This document shows, in pieces, positions 54,940-63,224 of a stretch of 64,000 bases of DNA. The position numbers and the translations under genes are program-made. The notes below the pieces were generated by a model. That model ran no database searches, was not told the DNA's origin, and was given only the letters and a program-made list of their open reading frames with translations. Position 1 is the first letter of the stretch, and each line of letters begins with the position of its first letter. Source of the DNA: an uncultured Christensenellaceae bacterium (GTDB taxonomy: Bacteria; Bacillota; Clostridia; Christensenellales; Pumilibacteraceae); NCBI GenBank assembly GCA_910587025.1, contig CAJUKR010000002.1, positions 1-64,000 on the forward strand, in the 5' to 3' direction.

Positions 54940-55371
54940 TCAAAGAAACTGCTTCAAATCGTTTATATTGTTTTGTTCGATCATGAGCAGTCTGTACGCA
55001 AGATTGACCGTGTCCGAAGACGCGCCGCGACAATCGCGAATACGGCGTATGATCTGGATCACGCCGCGCGTCGAGCCTACGATCACCATCTCCGCGATAT
55101 GCGACGGGGATCTATCCGTCAACGACTGAATGCTTATCATTGCCGTCGCCGCAGTCTGCATAAGCGGGTTGACGTCCTTGACTTCTTCCCCGCCCGCCGC
55201 GAGTTTGTTATCGGCTTCTTTCACGACCGCTTCATACTCTGCGAGCTGTTTGGTTACGGTGCTTTTCATATATCCGTCGGCAAGATAGTCGGCGAGCTGC
55301 GAAAGCGTAACCTTTCCCATTCGGGCATTCTGCCCGACAAATTGCAAAAGTTCGGAATCCTGTTTGTTCAT
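54940..55371 (-). CDS. Conserved helical protein of unknown function
   Basis: The 143-residue protein is almost all helix, with a ferritin-like four-helix feel: FVGQNARMGKVTLSQLADYL, KQLAEYEAVVKEADNKL, a THR/SPSHIAEMVIVGSTRGV stretch and a C-terminal helix. Similar small proteins occur across Clostridia without an assigned function. No metal-ligand pattern convinces me. The SD is weak (CGGGA). It stands alone. Confidence 0.65.
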   Translation of the reverse strand: MNKQDSELLQFVGQNARMGKVTLSQLADYLADGYMKSTVTKQLAEYEAVVKEADNKLAAGGEEVKDVNPLMQTAATAMISIQSLTDRSPSHIAEMVIVGSTRGVIQIIRRIRDCRGASSDTVNLAYRLLMIEQNNINDLKQFL

Positions 55372-55536
55372 TCCCGTATTTTGCGTAATTTTCGGACAAA
55401 TTATACACTGTTCCTGCCGCGAGTGATAAGTAATTTGCGCGGCTTAGAAGCGAGCAAACGCAGGAAGTCCGAACACCGTCCGACGGGAATTTACAATCCC
55501 GTAAATGACCGAGGACAGCGCGACGGTTGACGAACT

Positions 55537-55562
55537 ATTGCGTAGCTTATAAGCTACGCAAT
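55537..55562. repeat. Perfect 26-bp palindrome
   Basis: ATTGCGTAGCTTA at 55537-55549 is followed directly by its exact reverse complement. It contains the stop codon of the FtsX remnant. No T-run follows on either strand, so it is not an ordinary terminator. The flanking 55372-55536 holds several short pairings (for example CGGGA-N8-TCCCG) but no RNA family I recognise. Confidence 0.85.
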
Positions 55563-55741
55563 ATGTCCATAGGTTTTTTACGCGATATGCGCGAGACGGG
55601 AAGCACCGTCGCGAGCGCCGATATACCCACGCAGAGCGCAAACAGTACAAACACCGAAGCCGCTCCGACGGAAAACAATGCCGCTGCGAATATTTTGTTT
55701 ACGATCAGATACGGTGGTATAAAAAAGTCGGAATCCGATAT
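55547..55741 (-). pseudogene. FtsX-like ABC permease, C-terminal remnant
   Basis: On the minus strand a 64-codon open stretch encodes a membrane helix and the typical ABC permease (FtsX/MacB) ending: LCVGISALATVLPVSRI, then RKKPMDILRSL and stop. An in-frame TGA lies just upstream and no start or remainder of the roughly 400-800 residue family is present. It is a decayed or truncated copy left between two intact genes. Confidence 0.75.
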
Positions 55742-55789
55742 TCACCGAACTCCGACATGAATTTTTACTATATATTTGACGGCAAATTT

Positions 55790-56710
55790 TTATTTCAACT
55801 TCAGCCGCGCCTCTATTATACCGGCGAGCTGTTGAACACCGCGCGGACTGCGCCCGCCCTTTTCCAGACAAAAACGCTCCGCCTCCACGGCAAGCACGTC
55901 ATCGGGCATATAAATACCGCGATCGTTGAGAACTTCTTTGAGTATATCGAAAAATTCTTTTTTATCCGGATTAACGTAAGTCACAACTATTCCGAAACGA
56001 TCGGACAAGCTCATCTGCTCCTGGCGCAGATCGGATTCGTGCATATCGTTGTGACGGTCGGACGCGTTCTCTTTTATAAGATGTCTGCGGTTGGTCGTAG
56101 CGTAAACAAGCACATTACCGAGGTGCAACGCGCTTCCTTCGAGCACCGCTTTGAGTTCGCCGTAATTGTCCTGTCCTTCGACGAAAGTCAGATCGTCTAT
56201 GAAAATAACGAATTTATATTTTTTCCCTGCGAACGAAATCGCGTTCATGAGCCGCGGAAGAGTGATTATATCTTTTTTCTTGACTTCTATGAGCCGAAGC
56301 CCGTCGTCCTTGTATTCGTTTACTATCGCGTGTACGGTAGACGATTTGCCCGTTCCGCGGTCGCCGTAAAGAAGCACGTTCTGCGCCGGAAGTCCTTGCA
56401 AAAACGCGCGGGTGTTGTTTACGACCGTCTGCTTCTCTTCTTCGTACTGCTTCAGATCGACGAGTCGCACCGGGTCGGTAACGTGCATAGGAATAAGCTC
56501 GCGCTCCGCGCCGTCCCATATAAACGCCGCAACGCTTCCGAAAAAGTCTTCGTCGTATATACCGCCGTTACCCGAACTTACCGCCTGCGACACGAGATAC
56601 TCTATCTCTCCGTTGACCGAACGATATTCGTTGTCCGCAAGCCGTGTCAGCTTTTCGAGCATCTCGGGCTTGATCCTGACGATTATTTGTTTTCTGTTGT
56701 CTGCCGCCAT
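55790..56710 (-). CDS. DUF815 AAA+ ATPase with RHH-like N-terminus
   Basis: The 306-residue protein has an N-terminal ribbon-helix-helix-like segment (about 7-45: IIVRIKPEMLEKLTRLA, RSVNGEIEYLVSQA), a linker, and a DUF815 ATPase domain (about 80-300) with Walker A GDRGTGKSS, Walker B FVIFIDDL and the sensor region YATTNRRHL. DUF815 ATPases are of unknown function; usual family members lack a DNA-binding front end. The SD is weak. The gene stands apart from its neighbours. Confidence 0.85.
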   Translation of the reverse strand: MAADNRKQIIVRIKPEMLEKLTRLADNEYRSVNGEIEYLVSQAVSSGNGGIYDEDFFGSVAAFIWDGAERELIPMHVTDPVRLVDLKQYEEEKQTVVNNTRAFLQGLPAQNVLLYGDRGTGKSSTVHAIVNEYKDDGLRLIEVKKKDIITLPRLMNAISFAGKKYKFVIFIDDLTFVEGQDNYGELKAVLEGSALHLGNVLVYATTNRRHLIKENASDRHNDMHESDLRQEQMSLSDRFGIVVTYVNPDKKEFFDILKEVLNDRGIYMPDDVLAVEAERFCLEKGGRSPRGVQQLAGIIEARLKLK

Positions 56711-56894
56711 AAATTTTCCAGCCTCATTTGTGGTAATAAAATGATAGCACTTTGCGACGGATAAGTCAAGAAAAAACCGAATTTTTTCCGCGCCATACTA
56801 TTTATATTAACGTGATTTTAATGTTTACGGGTATACTATTGTGTGTAAGGGGGCGAAAAACCGCCTATCATAAAATGAAATAAGGAAACGGATC

Positions 56895-58205
56895 ATGAAG
56901 AACAGAACTCGAAAAATCGTTTCGATCGGAATTACGATGATTGCGCTGATCGCATTGATGTGCGTGTTTTCGGCGGGATGCGGCAGCTCGGCGGTGCTCA
57001 CGATCACCGAGAACAACAAACAGTATTCAACGTTCGGATACGGTTACGTCAGCGTGGAAGTTCCCGAAACCGCGACGAGTTATAACGTAAAGGTCAGCAC
57101 CGGCACGGGCTCGGAATCGAACAAATCGCGAGTCGAAGTGATAGAGGACATCCGCCCGACGGTCGTCGACGTATACGGTTATGCCGCGGACGGGACGAGC
57201 GCGGGCAGCGGAGTTATCGTTTATGCCGACGCTTCGACGGACGCGTCGCCCGAATATTATTTCGTCGTAACCAATCATCACGTCATAGAAGGTTGTTCCA
57301 CTTTCACGGTCAGTCTTTTATTTATAAACAAGGACACGGGCGAAGAAACATACGATAATTACTCCGCCGATCTGATAGGAAGTTCCCCGTCGCGCGACAT
57401 TGCCGTTCTTCGCATCGAGCGCAAAAGTAACGAGGAAATAAAAACGGCGACGGTGATCGAAGACAGCGATACGGTCAAAGTCGGAATGGACGTTCTCGCG
57501 ATCGGCAATCCGCTCGGTATTCTCGGCGGCACGGTCACAATGGGCATAGTTTCGGCCACCGCCCGCACGGTTACCGTGGACGAAGTCGGTTCCATGACGC
57601 TCATGCAGACGGACGCGGCGATCAATAAAGGCAATTCCGGAGGCGGGCTTTTCGACACAAACGGCAATCTCATCGGCATAGTAAATTCGGGTTACTCGTC
57701 GTATGAAGGTCTTAACTTCGCCATTCCGCTCAACGACGCGCGATTTGCCGCCGATTCATTCCTCGAAACATACAGGGAAACGGACGGCAAAGTCACTCAG
57801 TACGGATACGTCAAGGGCGATACGGAGCTCGGGATCGGCTGTCGCACCATGACAAACGTATACGAAAACAGTACGTCCGACATACGCGGAAGCTATGTCG
57901 TGGCAGGCGTTAATTCAACGACAAGTCCGCTTCTTCCCGCATGGGGAACCGGATCCCAGGCAATCATCTCCGTAAAAATAACAAGCAACGGCAACACTGT
58001 CGATTACGCTATCGGAAATATCAACGATATGGAAGCCGTAATGAAAACGATTACGGCCGGCGACACCATAGAATTCACCTATCGTTCGGTCAAACAAATC
58101 CGCGTCAATATCGGCATGGGCTTAAGCACAACGAAATATTATCTCGACGACAATACGCAGACCGCCGCAATAACGGCGCCTCAATATGTATACTTGATTA
58201 TGTAG
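56895..58205 (+). CDS. HtrA/DegP-type serine protease lipoprotein
   Basis: The 436-residue protein has a lipobox (SAGC, about 29) and a trypsin-like protease domain (about 80-300) with triad His129 (TNHHVI), Asp168 (RDIAVLRI) and Ser248 (GNSGGGLF). The C-terminal ~130 residues take the place of a PDZ domain but are only loosely like one (GIGCRTM...SPLLPAWGTGSQAIISV). It probably degrades misfolded envelope proteins. AAGGAAAC SD. Single-gene unit. Confidence 0.93.
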   Translation: MKNRTRKIVSIGITMIALIALMCVFSAGCGSSAVLTITENNKQYSTFGYGYVSVEVPETATSYNVKVSTGTGSESNKSRVEVIEDIRPTVVDVYGYAADGTSAGSGVIVYADASTDASPEYYFVVTNHHVIEGCSTFTVSLLFINKDTGEETYDNYSADLIGSSPSRDIAVLRIERKSNEEIKTATVIEDSDTVKVGMDVLAIGNPLGILGGTVTMGIVSATARTVTVDEVGSMTLMQTDAAINKGNSGGGLFDTNGNLIGIVNSGYSSYEGLNFAIPLNDARFAADSFLETYRETDGKVTQYGYVKGDTELGIGCRTMTNVYENSTSDIRGSYVVAGVNSTTSPLLPAWGTGSQAIISVKITSNGNTVDYAIGNINDMEAVMKTITAGDTIEFTYRSVKQIRVNIGMGLSTTKYYLDDNTQTAAITAPQYVYLIM

Positions 58206-58232
58206 CGATCTGCGATTATCCTCTTATGTGCG

Positions 58233-58267
58233 CGACGGACGGGAGCTCCACCCCCGCCCGTCGTCTT
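58233..58267 (+). terminator. Terminator after the protease gene
   Basis: GACGG-a-CGGG pairs with CCCG-c-CCGTC across an 8-10 base loop, then T5. Confidence 0.75.
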
Positions 58268-58361
58268 TTTATAAAATTTTTTATTTATTTACGAAAAAGC
58301 GATGCAAAACACTTGCGTTTTTTTACGCTATTTGTTACAATAGTCAAGCCTTTGAAAATGT

Positions 58362-58438
58362 GGCGGCGTAGCTCAGTTGGCTAGAGTACTCGGTTCATAC
58401 CCGATTGGTCGGCGGTTCGAATCCACCCGCCGCTACCA
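58362..58438 (+). tRNA. Elongator tRNA-Met (CAU)
   Basis: Complete cloverleaf with encoded CCA; anticodon CAT at 58396-58398 in the loop TTCATAC. The acceptor stem pairs fully (G1-U72), unlike the initiator tRNA, and the body resembles the Bacillus elongator tRNA-Met rather than tRNA-Ile2. Confidence 0.93.
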
Positions 58439-58442
58439 TTAA

Positions 58443-58517
58443 GTCCCTATGGTCAAGCGGTTAAGACATCACCCTTTCACGGTGGAATCTCGGGTTCGAG
58501 TCCCGATAGGGATACCA
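58443..58517 (+). tRNA. tRNA-Glu (UUC)
   Basis: Cloverleaf with anticodon TTC at 58476-58478 and encoded CCA, 4 bases after the previous tRNA. Confidence 0.95.
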
Positions 58518-58551
58518 AAAATCATATCTTGCGACGTTTAACGTCGCACAT

Positions 58552-58627
58552 GGAAGCTTAGCTCAGTTGGGAGAGCGTCTGCCTTACAAGCAGAGGGTCA
58601 TAGGTTCGAGCCCTATAGCTTCCACCA
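58552..58627 (+). tRNA. tRNA-Val (UAC)
   Basis: Cloverleaf with anticodon TAC at 58585-58587 and encoded CCA. A short GCGACGT-tta-ACGTCGC hairpin lies between it and tRNA-Glu, possibly a processing signal. Confidence 0.95.
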
Positions 58628-58635
58628 GTATCGTT

Positions 58636-58669
58636 AACGGTTGAACACAAATTTGTTCAACCGTTTTTC
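58636..58669 (+). terminator. Terminator of the tRNA cluster
   Basis: AACGGTTGAACA pairs with TGTTCAACCGTT, followed by T5. Confidence 0.9.
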
Positions 58670-58783
58670 TTTTATCGATTAAAGCAAAATATCTGCGCAA
58701 AACCTCGATTTTTCGTTGCAGTTCTTGCTTTTGCGGCGGTGGTATCGGTTTACTTTATTCGGTTCTGTGTCGTTGTCATATAG

Positions 58784-58812
58784 TTGAAAATGTTTTCCGT
58801 TTATGCTATAAT
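58784..58812 (+). promoter_or_regulatory. Promoter of the AT-rich lipoprotein gene
   Basis: TTGAAA at 58784-58789 and TATAAT at 58807-58812 are 17 bases apart. Confidence 0.8.
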
Positions 58813-58863
58813 TTATTTGCTCATAAAGAGCGATAACAGTAATTTAAAGGAGAAATGTTTTCT

Positions 58864-59292
58864 ATGAAAAAAACATTTATAACAGTATTGATTTGCCTAA
58901 TGGCTATTTTTACTTTAACACTAACTGCTTGTGGTGATGATAATAGTGGAACATATTATCCTACTCTCAATGAAATGAAATCCAACCTTGATAAAAATGG
59001 TTATACAGTAGATTATGCCATAGGTGAAAGGGATTTAGAAGGCAACGGTTACGTTGTTGATAGTCTTTTTGCAACAAAAGGTGATGATTATCTTTGCTTT
59101 TATTGGGTTGAAGATTTCGCCCACTGTAAAGTTTATTACGATAAATTACAACAATTACACCCCGATAGTCCTCATTTTGTGTTAATTGAAAACGACAAAA
59201 AATTTGGTAATATAGTATATTGCGGAACAGAAAAAGCTGTAAACGATGCTGGAATAAAGGTCGTCAAAGTTGACGTAGATGTTAAGGTATAA
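58864..59292 (+). CDS. Small AT-rich lipoprotein, unknown function
   Basis: ATG 58864 is favoured, about 11 bases after AAAGGAG; ATG 58855 is too close to it. The 142-residue product has a signal peptide ending in lipobox LTAC, then a compact alpha-beta domain (YYPTLNEMKSNLDKNGY, YLCFYWVEDFAHCKVYYDKL, IVYCGTEKAV). Codon choice is more AT-rich than in neighbouring genes, suggesting recent acquisition. The family is not recognised. Confidence 0.8.
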   Translation: MKKTFITVLICLMAIFTLTLTACGDDNSGTYYPTLNEMKSNLDKNGYTVDYAIGERDLEGNGYVVDSLFATKGDDYLCFYWVEDFAHCKVYYDKLQQLHPDSPHFVLIENDKKFGNIVYCGTEKAVNDAGIKVVKVDVDVKV

Positions 59293-59349
59293 GTTTTCAA
59301 ATTTCAATTTAGCGTAGAATATTCGTTTTAGGTTATCGCCGCTCCACCA

Positions 59350-59382
59350 AAAAAACACTATATGGATATATAGTGTTTTTTC
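59350..59382 (+). terminator. Terminator after the lipoprotein gene
   Basis: AAAACACTATAT pairs with ATATAGTGTTTT around a short loop, followed by T6. Confidence 0.88.
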
Positions 59383-59490
59383 TTTTATGCCCAACTCATG
59401 TGACCCAAAATTATAACTCAAAATGCTTGATATTTCGTCAACAGAACGAGAAAATCATTTCAATAACGCTTATAATATCGCATATGCAGA

Positions 59491-60096
59491 TCAGTTTATT
59501 AACTGTTTTATCTGTCGTATATGATAGAAAAAATTATCTTGCTTTATGCCCGACAACCGCAATGCCGTTTTCAGCGGCATACGCTTTTTTATATAGTTCG
59601 TCGCAATCATAATAAACTCGTCGCTGTATTCCTTTCTCGGTCTGCCGAATTTAACACCGTTTTCCCGTGCAATTCGTATCCCGTCCGCTTGCCGTTCCCG
59701 TATGTTTGCCCGCTCGTTCTCGGCGACAAACGAAAGCACTTGCAAAACAATATCGGATATGAACTTACCTACAAGCGTATCCGTTTTTGTTCTGGTGTCG
59801 AGTAACGGCATATCCAAAACCAAAATGTCCGCGCCGACCGAGTTTGTAATATGCGACCACTCGGTTATAATTTGGTCGTAATTGCGCCCCAAACGATCAA
59901 TGGACTTTATCACGAGCAAGTCGCCGCTTTTCAGTTTCCCGATCAGTTTTTTATACTCTTTTCTTTCAAAGTCTTTGCCGCTTTTTCTGTCCGAGAAAAT
60001 GCGGCTTTTATCGATTCCGTACTCGATAAAAGCGGTAATCTGTCGCTGTAAATTTTGGTCGCGCGCGGAAACGCGGGCATAAGCATATGTGTTCAT
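59491..60096 (-). CDS. Serine recombinase, resolvase/invertase type
   Basis: Start is ATG 60096 (MNTYAYARVSARDQN) with AAAGGAG 11 bases upstream. The 201-residue enzyme has the resolvase catalytic domain (about 1-135; nucleophile serine in YARVSARDQ, DRLGRNYDQI, ENERANIRERQADGI) and a short C-terminal helix-turn-helix (about 155-195). It is of the small-resolvase size, not a large integrase. No inverted repeats that it could flip were found nearby. Confidence 0.93.
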   Translation of the reverse strand: MNTYAYARVSARDQNLQRQITAFIEYGIDKSRIFSDRKSGKDFERKEYKKLIGKLKSGDLLVIKSIDRLGRNYDQIITEWSHITNSVGADILVLDMPLLDTRTKTDTLVGKFISDIVLQVLSFVAENERANIRERQADGIRIARENGVKFGRPRKEYSDEFIMIATNYIKKRMPLKTALRLSGIKQDNFFYHIRQIKQLIN

Positions 60097-60199
60097 AATA
60101 TATAACGCTCCTTTCGTTTCTTTACAGCATAACAAAAAGCGAGGATTCGGTTTACCGTTCCGCGCTTGTTTATAGCAAAATTTTTAATAATTGTAGTAA

Positions 60200-60409
60200 A
60201 AGTATACTTTTCCTACAACGCCGAAATTTAACATTGCCGAACCGGATACGCCGTTCGTTACGGTGGAGTATTCGTTACGGAACAAGAAAGTGTTGCAGTG
60301 CTACGGCGAACACGATACAAGACCGGACGACAGCGTTATGGAGTTTGTAAATAAGAAATGGTTGCCATTCGCAAACAGACAGTTAAAGAAAATACAAGCG
60401 GCGGCTTAA
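60200..60409 (+). pseudogene. Truncated gene fragment, mobile-element type
   Basis: An open stretch between a stop at 60197 and TAA 60407-60409 encodes about 69 residues (TPFVTVEYSLRNKKVLQCYG, MEFVNKKWLPFANRQLKKIQ) but has no plausible start or SD at its beginning. It looks like the C-terminal end of a longer gene cut off upstream. The family is not recognised. Confidence 0.5.
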
Positions 60410-60427
60410 CGCAAAGGAGTTATGATT

Positions 60428-60751
60428 ATGAACAATTATTACAGAATTACAGGTTACTGCGAGCAAGAAGATTTTTGCTTTATTATGGACTGCTACGGAA
60501 TGTTCGAAAAGTTATGGCAATTCAGTTCGTATCTACTGCAAAAAGGCTTGAAAGTGTTAGAGGTCGGCAACGACAGCAAGTTTATGGACGGAAATATTGA
60601 CCGCATAGACGAAAACGGCGACAAGATATTCTTACGGGCGAACACCGATGGAAAGCCCGAATACGTTACCCAGACGATAGACGACGTAACGTATAAAGCC
60701 GTAAAGGTTGCCGACAAAATCTACATACCCGATAGAACGCAAACAATTTAA
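60428..60751 (+). CDS. Small hypothetical protein of mobile-element type
   Basis: ATG 60428 lies 8 bases after AAAGGAG; ATG 60422 is too near the SD. The 107-residue protein (MNNYYRITGYCEQEDF, MFEKLWQFSSYLLQKGLKVLEV, TYKAVKVADKIYIPDR) resembles small proteins seen on integrative elements of Clostridia. Function unknown. It follows the broken fragment by 18 bases. Confidence 0.75.
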   Translation: MNNYYRITGYCEQEDFCFIMDCYGMFEKLWQFSSYLLQKGLKVLEVGNDSKFMDGNIDRIDENGDKIFLRANTDGKPEYVTQTIDDVTYKAVKVADKIYIPDRTQTI

Positions 60752-60779
60752 CCGTATCTAATTCGACACGGTAAAATTG

Positions 60780-60812
60780 AAAGCCGGGAGTCCTTACGGA
60801 TTATCGGCTTTC
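60780..60812 (+). terminator. Terminator after the small gene
   Basis: AAAGCCG pairs with CGGCTTT with an inner TCC/GGA stem, followed by a T-rich stretch. Confidence 0.75.
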
Positions 60813-60831
60813 TTTGTGTTGGTTTGCTATA

Positions 60832-62256
60832 CTATTTTTTCTTGTCAGAACGATAAACTGTCAATCGTTTTATTATATCGGAAGCATTATTCATACCGCT
60901 ACGTCTGTCGCTCGGCGTTTTAGATACGGTAAACCAATATCTTTCATTTCCTCGATACACAAATTTGTAATGCGGATTTTCACTTACAAGGTCAAATCCA
61001 ACACGTTCCAAGTCTGCTATATCACGCTTATTGATAGGTTCACCGCTTGAAAGAACGCGCCTTACTACTTCTTCTGTTTCTCGACCGTTACCGATATATT
61101 CGTTATTTGCCAAAAAACTTTTAATAAGTTCATATTGACGAGTATCAAACCCACCGCAACGATCAGCAGCATCTTTTAACACCGTTACCAGAAAATCGTG
61201 TTGTTCACCGTCGAAAAATTCTTTTACCTCCGATTTAGCAATTATACTCTCCTCTATACCACGTGCTGTCAGAGCCGCTTGCAGGCTGTCGTTTTTATTA
61301 CGAAGCGAAGTGTTTTCTTCCGTAAGCATAGCAATTTTTTCTTTTGCTGCTTTTAACTTATCGTCAAGCGTATCATAACCGCTTATGTAATCGTCAAGCA
61401 ATTCCGCGCTGTGTTTTGCGTCTAATGCAATCTTATCCGCATAAAACTGTCCCCATGTCGGTGCGGTTTTATCGACTTGCGACGTTACCGCCTTAACTAT
61501 GTCGTTCAATATTTTTACGTCAAGTTCTCCCCAAAGAACCTGCGCACGGCACAGTCTGTCAATCTTTCCGTTCGGATAAAAAATCCCTACGCGACCGTTA
61601 AACGGAACTTTACTTCTTGCGCGTTCTTTTAGATTAAAAGAAAAATCCGTATCCTTTTCGACAACCACATAGGCAATACCAGCCAAGCGAAAAGCAAGCA
61701 TTTCCGCATCTACTTCATAACCTGCACTATCAAATATCTTGCTAATAAAAACCATAGGTAACGGCAACTTGCATTTCCCGTTTACGATTTCCGCATACAA
61801 TTCAATCTGACCGTAATCCGCATCAATAGGATTGACTTGTATCGGCAAACACCCCGACGCTACACTTCCTTTTTGTATAAATGTGCGGATAATTTCGCTA
61901 CGAACTTTCGGCACGTTATCGAATTTGGTTGTATCACCGGAACAGTAAATATGGAATGTTACGCTCTTGTGATCTTCATTTTCCGCATAGATTATTTCCG
62001 TATCCCATGTCTGTTCGTGATAAATATGAGAAAGACGAAATGCAAAATAATCAATACCGTTATGAGTGTTTGATAAGGTTTCGAGCGTGCAATAACCATC
62101 TACTAATCGAACTTCCGATTTGTTTTCGCATTGCTCAAACTTCTCACCTACTGCACGGGTTGGACCTGCATTTTTCAACCACGCTATAATAATTTCATAA
62201 ACGCTATCTTTCGTTACCGTCGATTTAAGAGGCAACTTCGTAGATAAAATTCTCAT
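60832..62256 (-). CDS. Coiled-coil protein with possible HicA-like C-terminus
   Basis: ATG 62256 overlaps the upstream stop by 4 bases (ATGA) and has GAGGAGG upstream. The 474-residue product has an unrecognised N-terminal region (about 1-280; IYHEQTWDTEII, AYVVVEKDTDFSFNLKERA, FNGRVGIFYPNGKID), a coiled coil (about 290-330, KLKAAKEKIAMLTEENTSLR), and a C-terminal segment (404-474) with DLERVGFDLV then NPHYKFVYRG, reminiscent of HicA-type RNase folds (His429). The HicA likeness is only by eye. It is strictly coupled to the dsRBD protein gene, so the two probably act together. Confidence 0.6.
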   Translation of the reverse strand: MRILSTKLPLKSTVTKDSVYEIIIAWLKNAGPTRAVGEKFEQCENKSEVRLVDGYCTLETLSNTHNGIDYFAFRLSHIYHEQTWDTEIIYAENEDHKSVTFHIYCSGDTTKFDNVPKVRSEIIRTFIQKGSVASGCLPIQVNPIDADYGQIELYAEIVNGKCKLPLPMVFISKIFDSAGYEVDAEMLAFRLAGIAYVVVEKDTDFSFNLKERARSKVPFNGRVGIFYPNGKIDRLCRAQVLWGELDVKILNDIVKAVTSQVDKTAPTWGQFYADKIALDAKHSAELLDDYISGYDTLDDKLKAAKEKIAMLTEENTSLRNKNDSLQAALTARGIEESIIAKSEVKEFFDGEQHDFLVTVLKDAADRCGGFDTRQYELIKSFLANNEYIGNGRETEEVVRRVLSSGEPINKRDIADLERVGFDLVSENPHYKFVYRGNERYWFTVSKTPSDRRSGMNNASDIIKRLTVYRSDKKK

Positions 62257-63164
62257 TCGTCGTCCTCCTCGTCGTCCCAATCGTTATCGTCGCCGTCCGC
62301 ATTGAGAATACTCATAAGCATATCATAGGCGACTTTGCGTTTTGCTTCTTTCTTTGTCCCTTTTTCACTCCAATAACTGTATTTATATTCTTTAACGCTG
62401 CACTCACACCGCCAATAAGGATTACCTTGTCTATCGTGCTTTTCTTCAAAGTTATATACGGGCAACGAAAAGTAACCCTTTTGCGCAAGTTCCTGTAATT
62501 GACTAATGGCATTTTCAAGCGTCGGTTCGTCTATTTCATCAGCCATTGTAAAAAGCATATCTTCTTCGTCAAGATATTGATACGCCTTTTCTGCCGCCGC
62601 CAAACGCGCCTCGCTTTTGGAATAGCCAAAGCCAACAAACGGATTGCCGTTATCTATATACAATTTACAAGTAATCGGTCCGTCGCTATCTTCGTTTTCT
62701 ATCGTATCTCGCTGTCCCATTATGGTATAACAATGCAACATTCGATTTACTTTATACTCATCAGTGTCTTGAAATAAATACCGAGGCAATTCCCCGTTTT
62801 CTTTCTGACACCATTGCTGAACAAGCGACACATAGTTATCGCCGCCTTCAAAGCCGTTTTCGAGATAATAAACTTTTTTAAGGCTGTGGCAATCGGAGAA
62901 AGCCTCTTTGTCTATAGTTTCGACGCCTGCGGGAATAATGATTTCCCGTAATTTTTCGCAACAGGCAAAGGATCTTACTCCGATCCTTTTTACCGACGGA
63001 GAAAGACTTACTTCTTTTATGTCGCAAAACGCCACTTCGTAGGCGCGATTCCCTATTTCGGTAACATCATCGGGAATTATTATTTTTCCGTCGAAACCGT
63101 CATGTGCTCTGAAAGTGATTACTTTGCCGTCTTGTATCAAACCGCACTCATCGTATCTTTGCAT
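62253..63164 (-). CDS. Cytoplasmic LRR protein with two dsRNA-binding domains
   Basis: This 303-residue protein has no signal peptide. Residues 25-100 form LRR_5 repeats (VTEIGNRAYEVAFCDIKEV, SFACCEKLREIIIPAGV, AFSDCHSLKKVYY). Two dsRBD-like units follow: about 110-199 (VSLVQQWCQKENG ... GYSKSEARLAAAEKAYQYL) and 214-288 (ENAISQLQELAQKGYFSLP ... GTKKEAKRKVAYDML). The tail is acidic. Bacterial dsRBDs outside RNase III are rare. GGAGTAAAAT SD. It is the first gene of a two-gene operon. Confidence 0.8.
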   Translation of the reverse strand: MQRYDECGLIQDGKVITFRAHDGFDGKIIIPDDVTEIGNRAYEVAFCDIKEVSLSPSVKRIGVRSFACCEKLREIIIPAGVETIDKEAFSDCHSLKKVYYLENGFEGGDNYVSLVQQWCQKENGELPRYLFQDTDEYKVNRMLHCYTIMGQRDTIENEDSDGPITCKLYIDNGNPFVGFGYSKSEARLAAAEKAYQYLDEEDMLFTMADEIDEPTLENAISQLQELAQKGYFSLPVYNFEEKHDRQGNPYWRCECSVKEYKYSYWSEKGTKKEAKRKVAYDMLMSILNADGDDNDWDDEEDDE

Positions 63165-63195
63165 ATTTTACTCCCGTAGATATATTTACGTTTGC

Positions 63196-63224
63196 ATTAT
63201 ATCACATATCCGATCCGATTTCAA
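63196..63224 (-). promoter_or_regulatory. Promoter of the LRR-dsRBD operon
   Basis: TTGAAA (63224-63219) and TATAAT (63201-63196) are 17 bases apart on the minus strand, giving a short leader. The remaining 63225-63426 shows no gene, only a TATAAT at 63304-63309 without a clear -35. Confidence 0.82.

Noticed and set aside
59325..59348. A tRNA-like 3' end (GCTCCACCA) as a possible attachment-site remnant
   Set aside because: Only about seven bases match the tRNA-Val end and the T-arm is absent.
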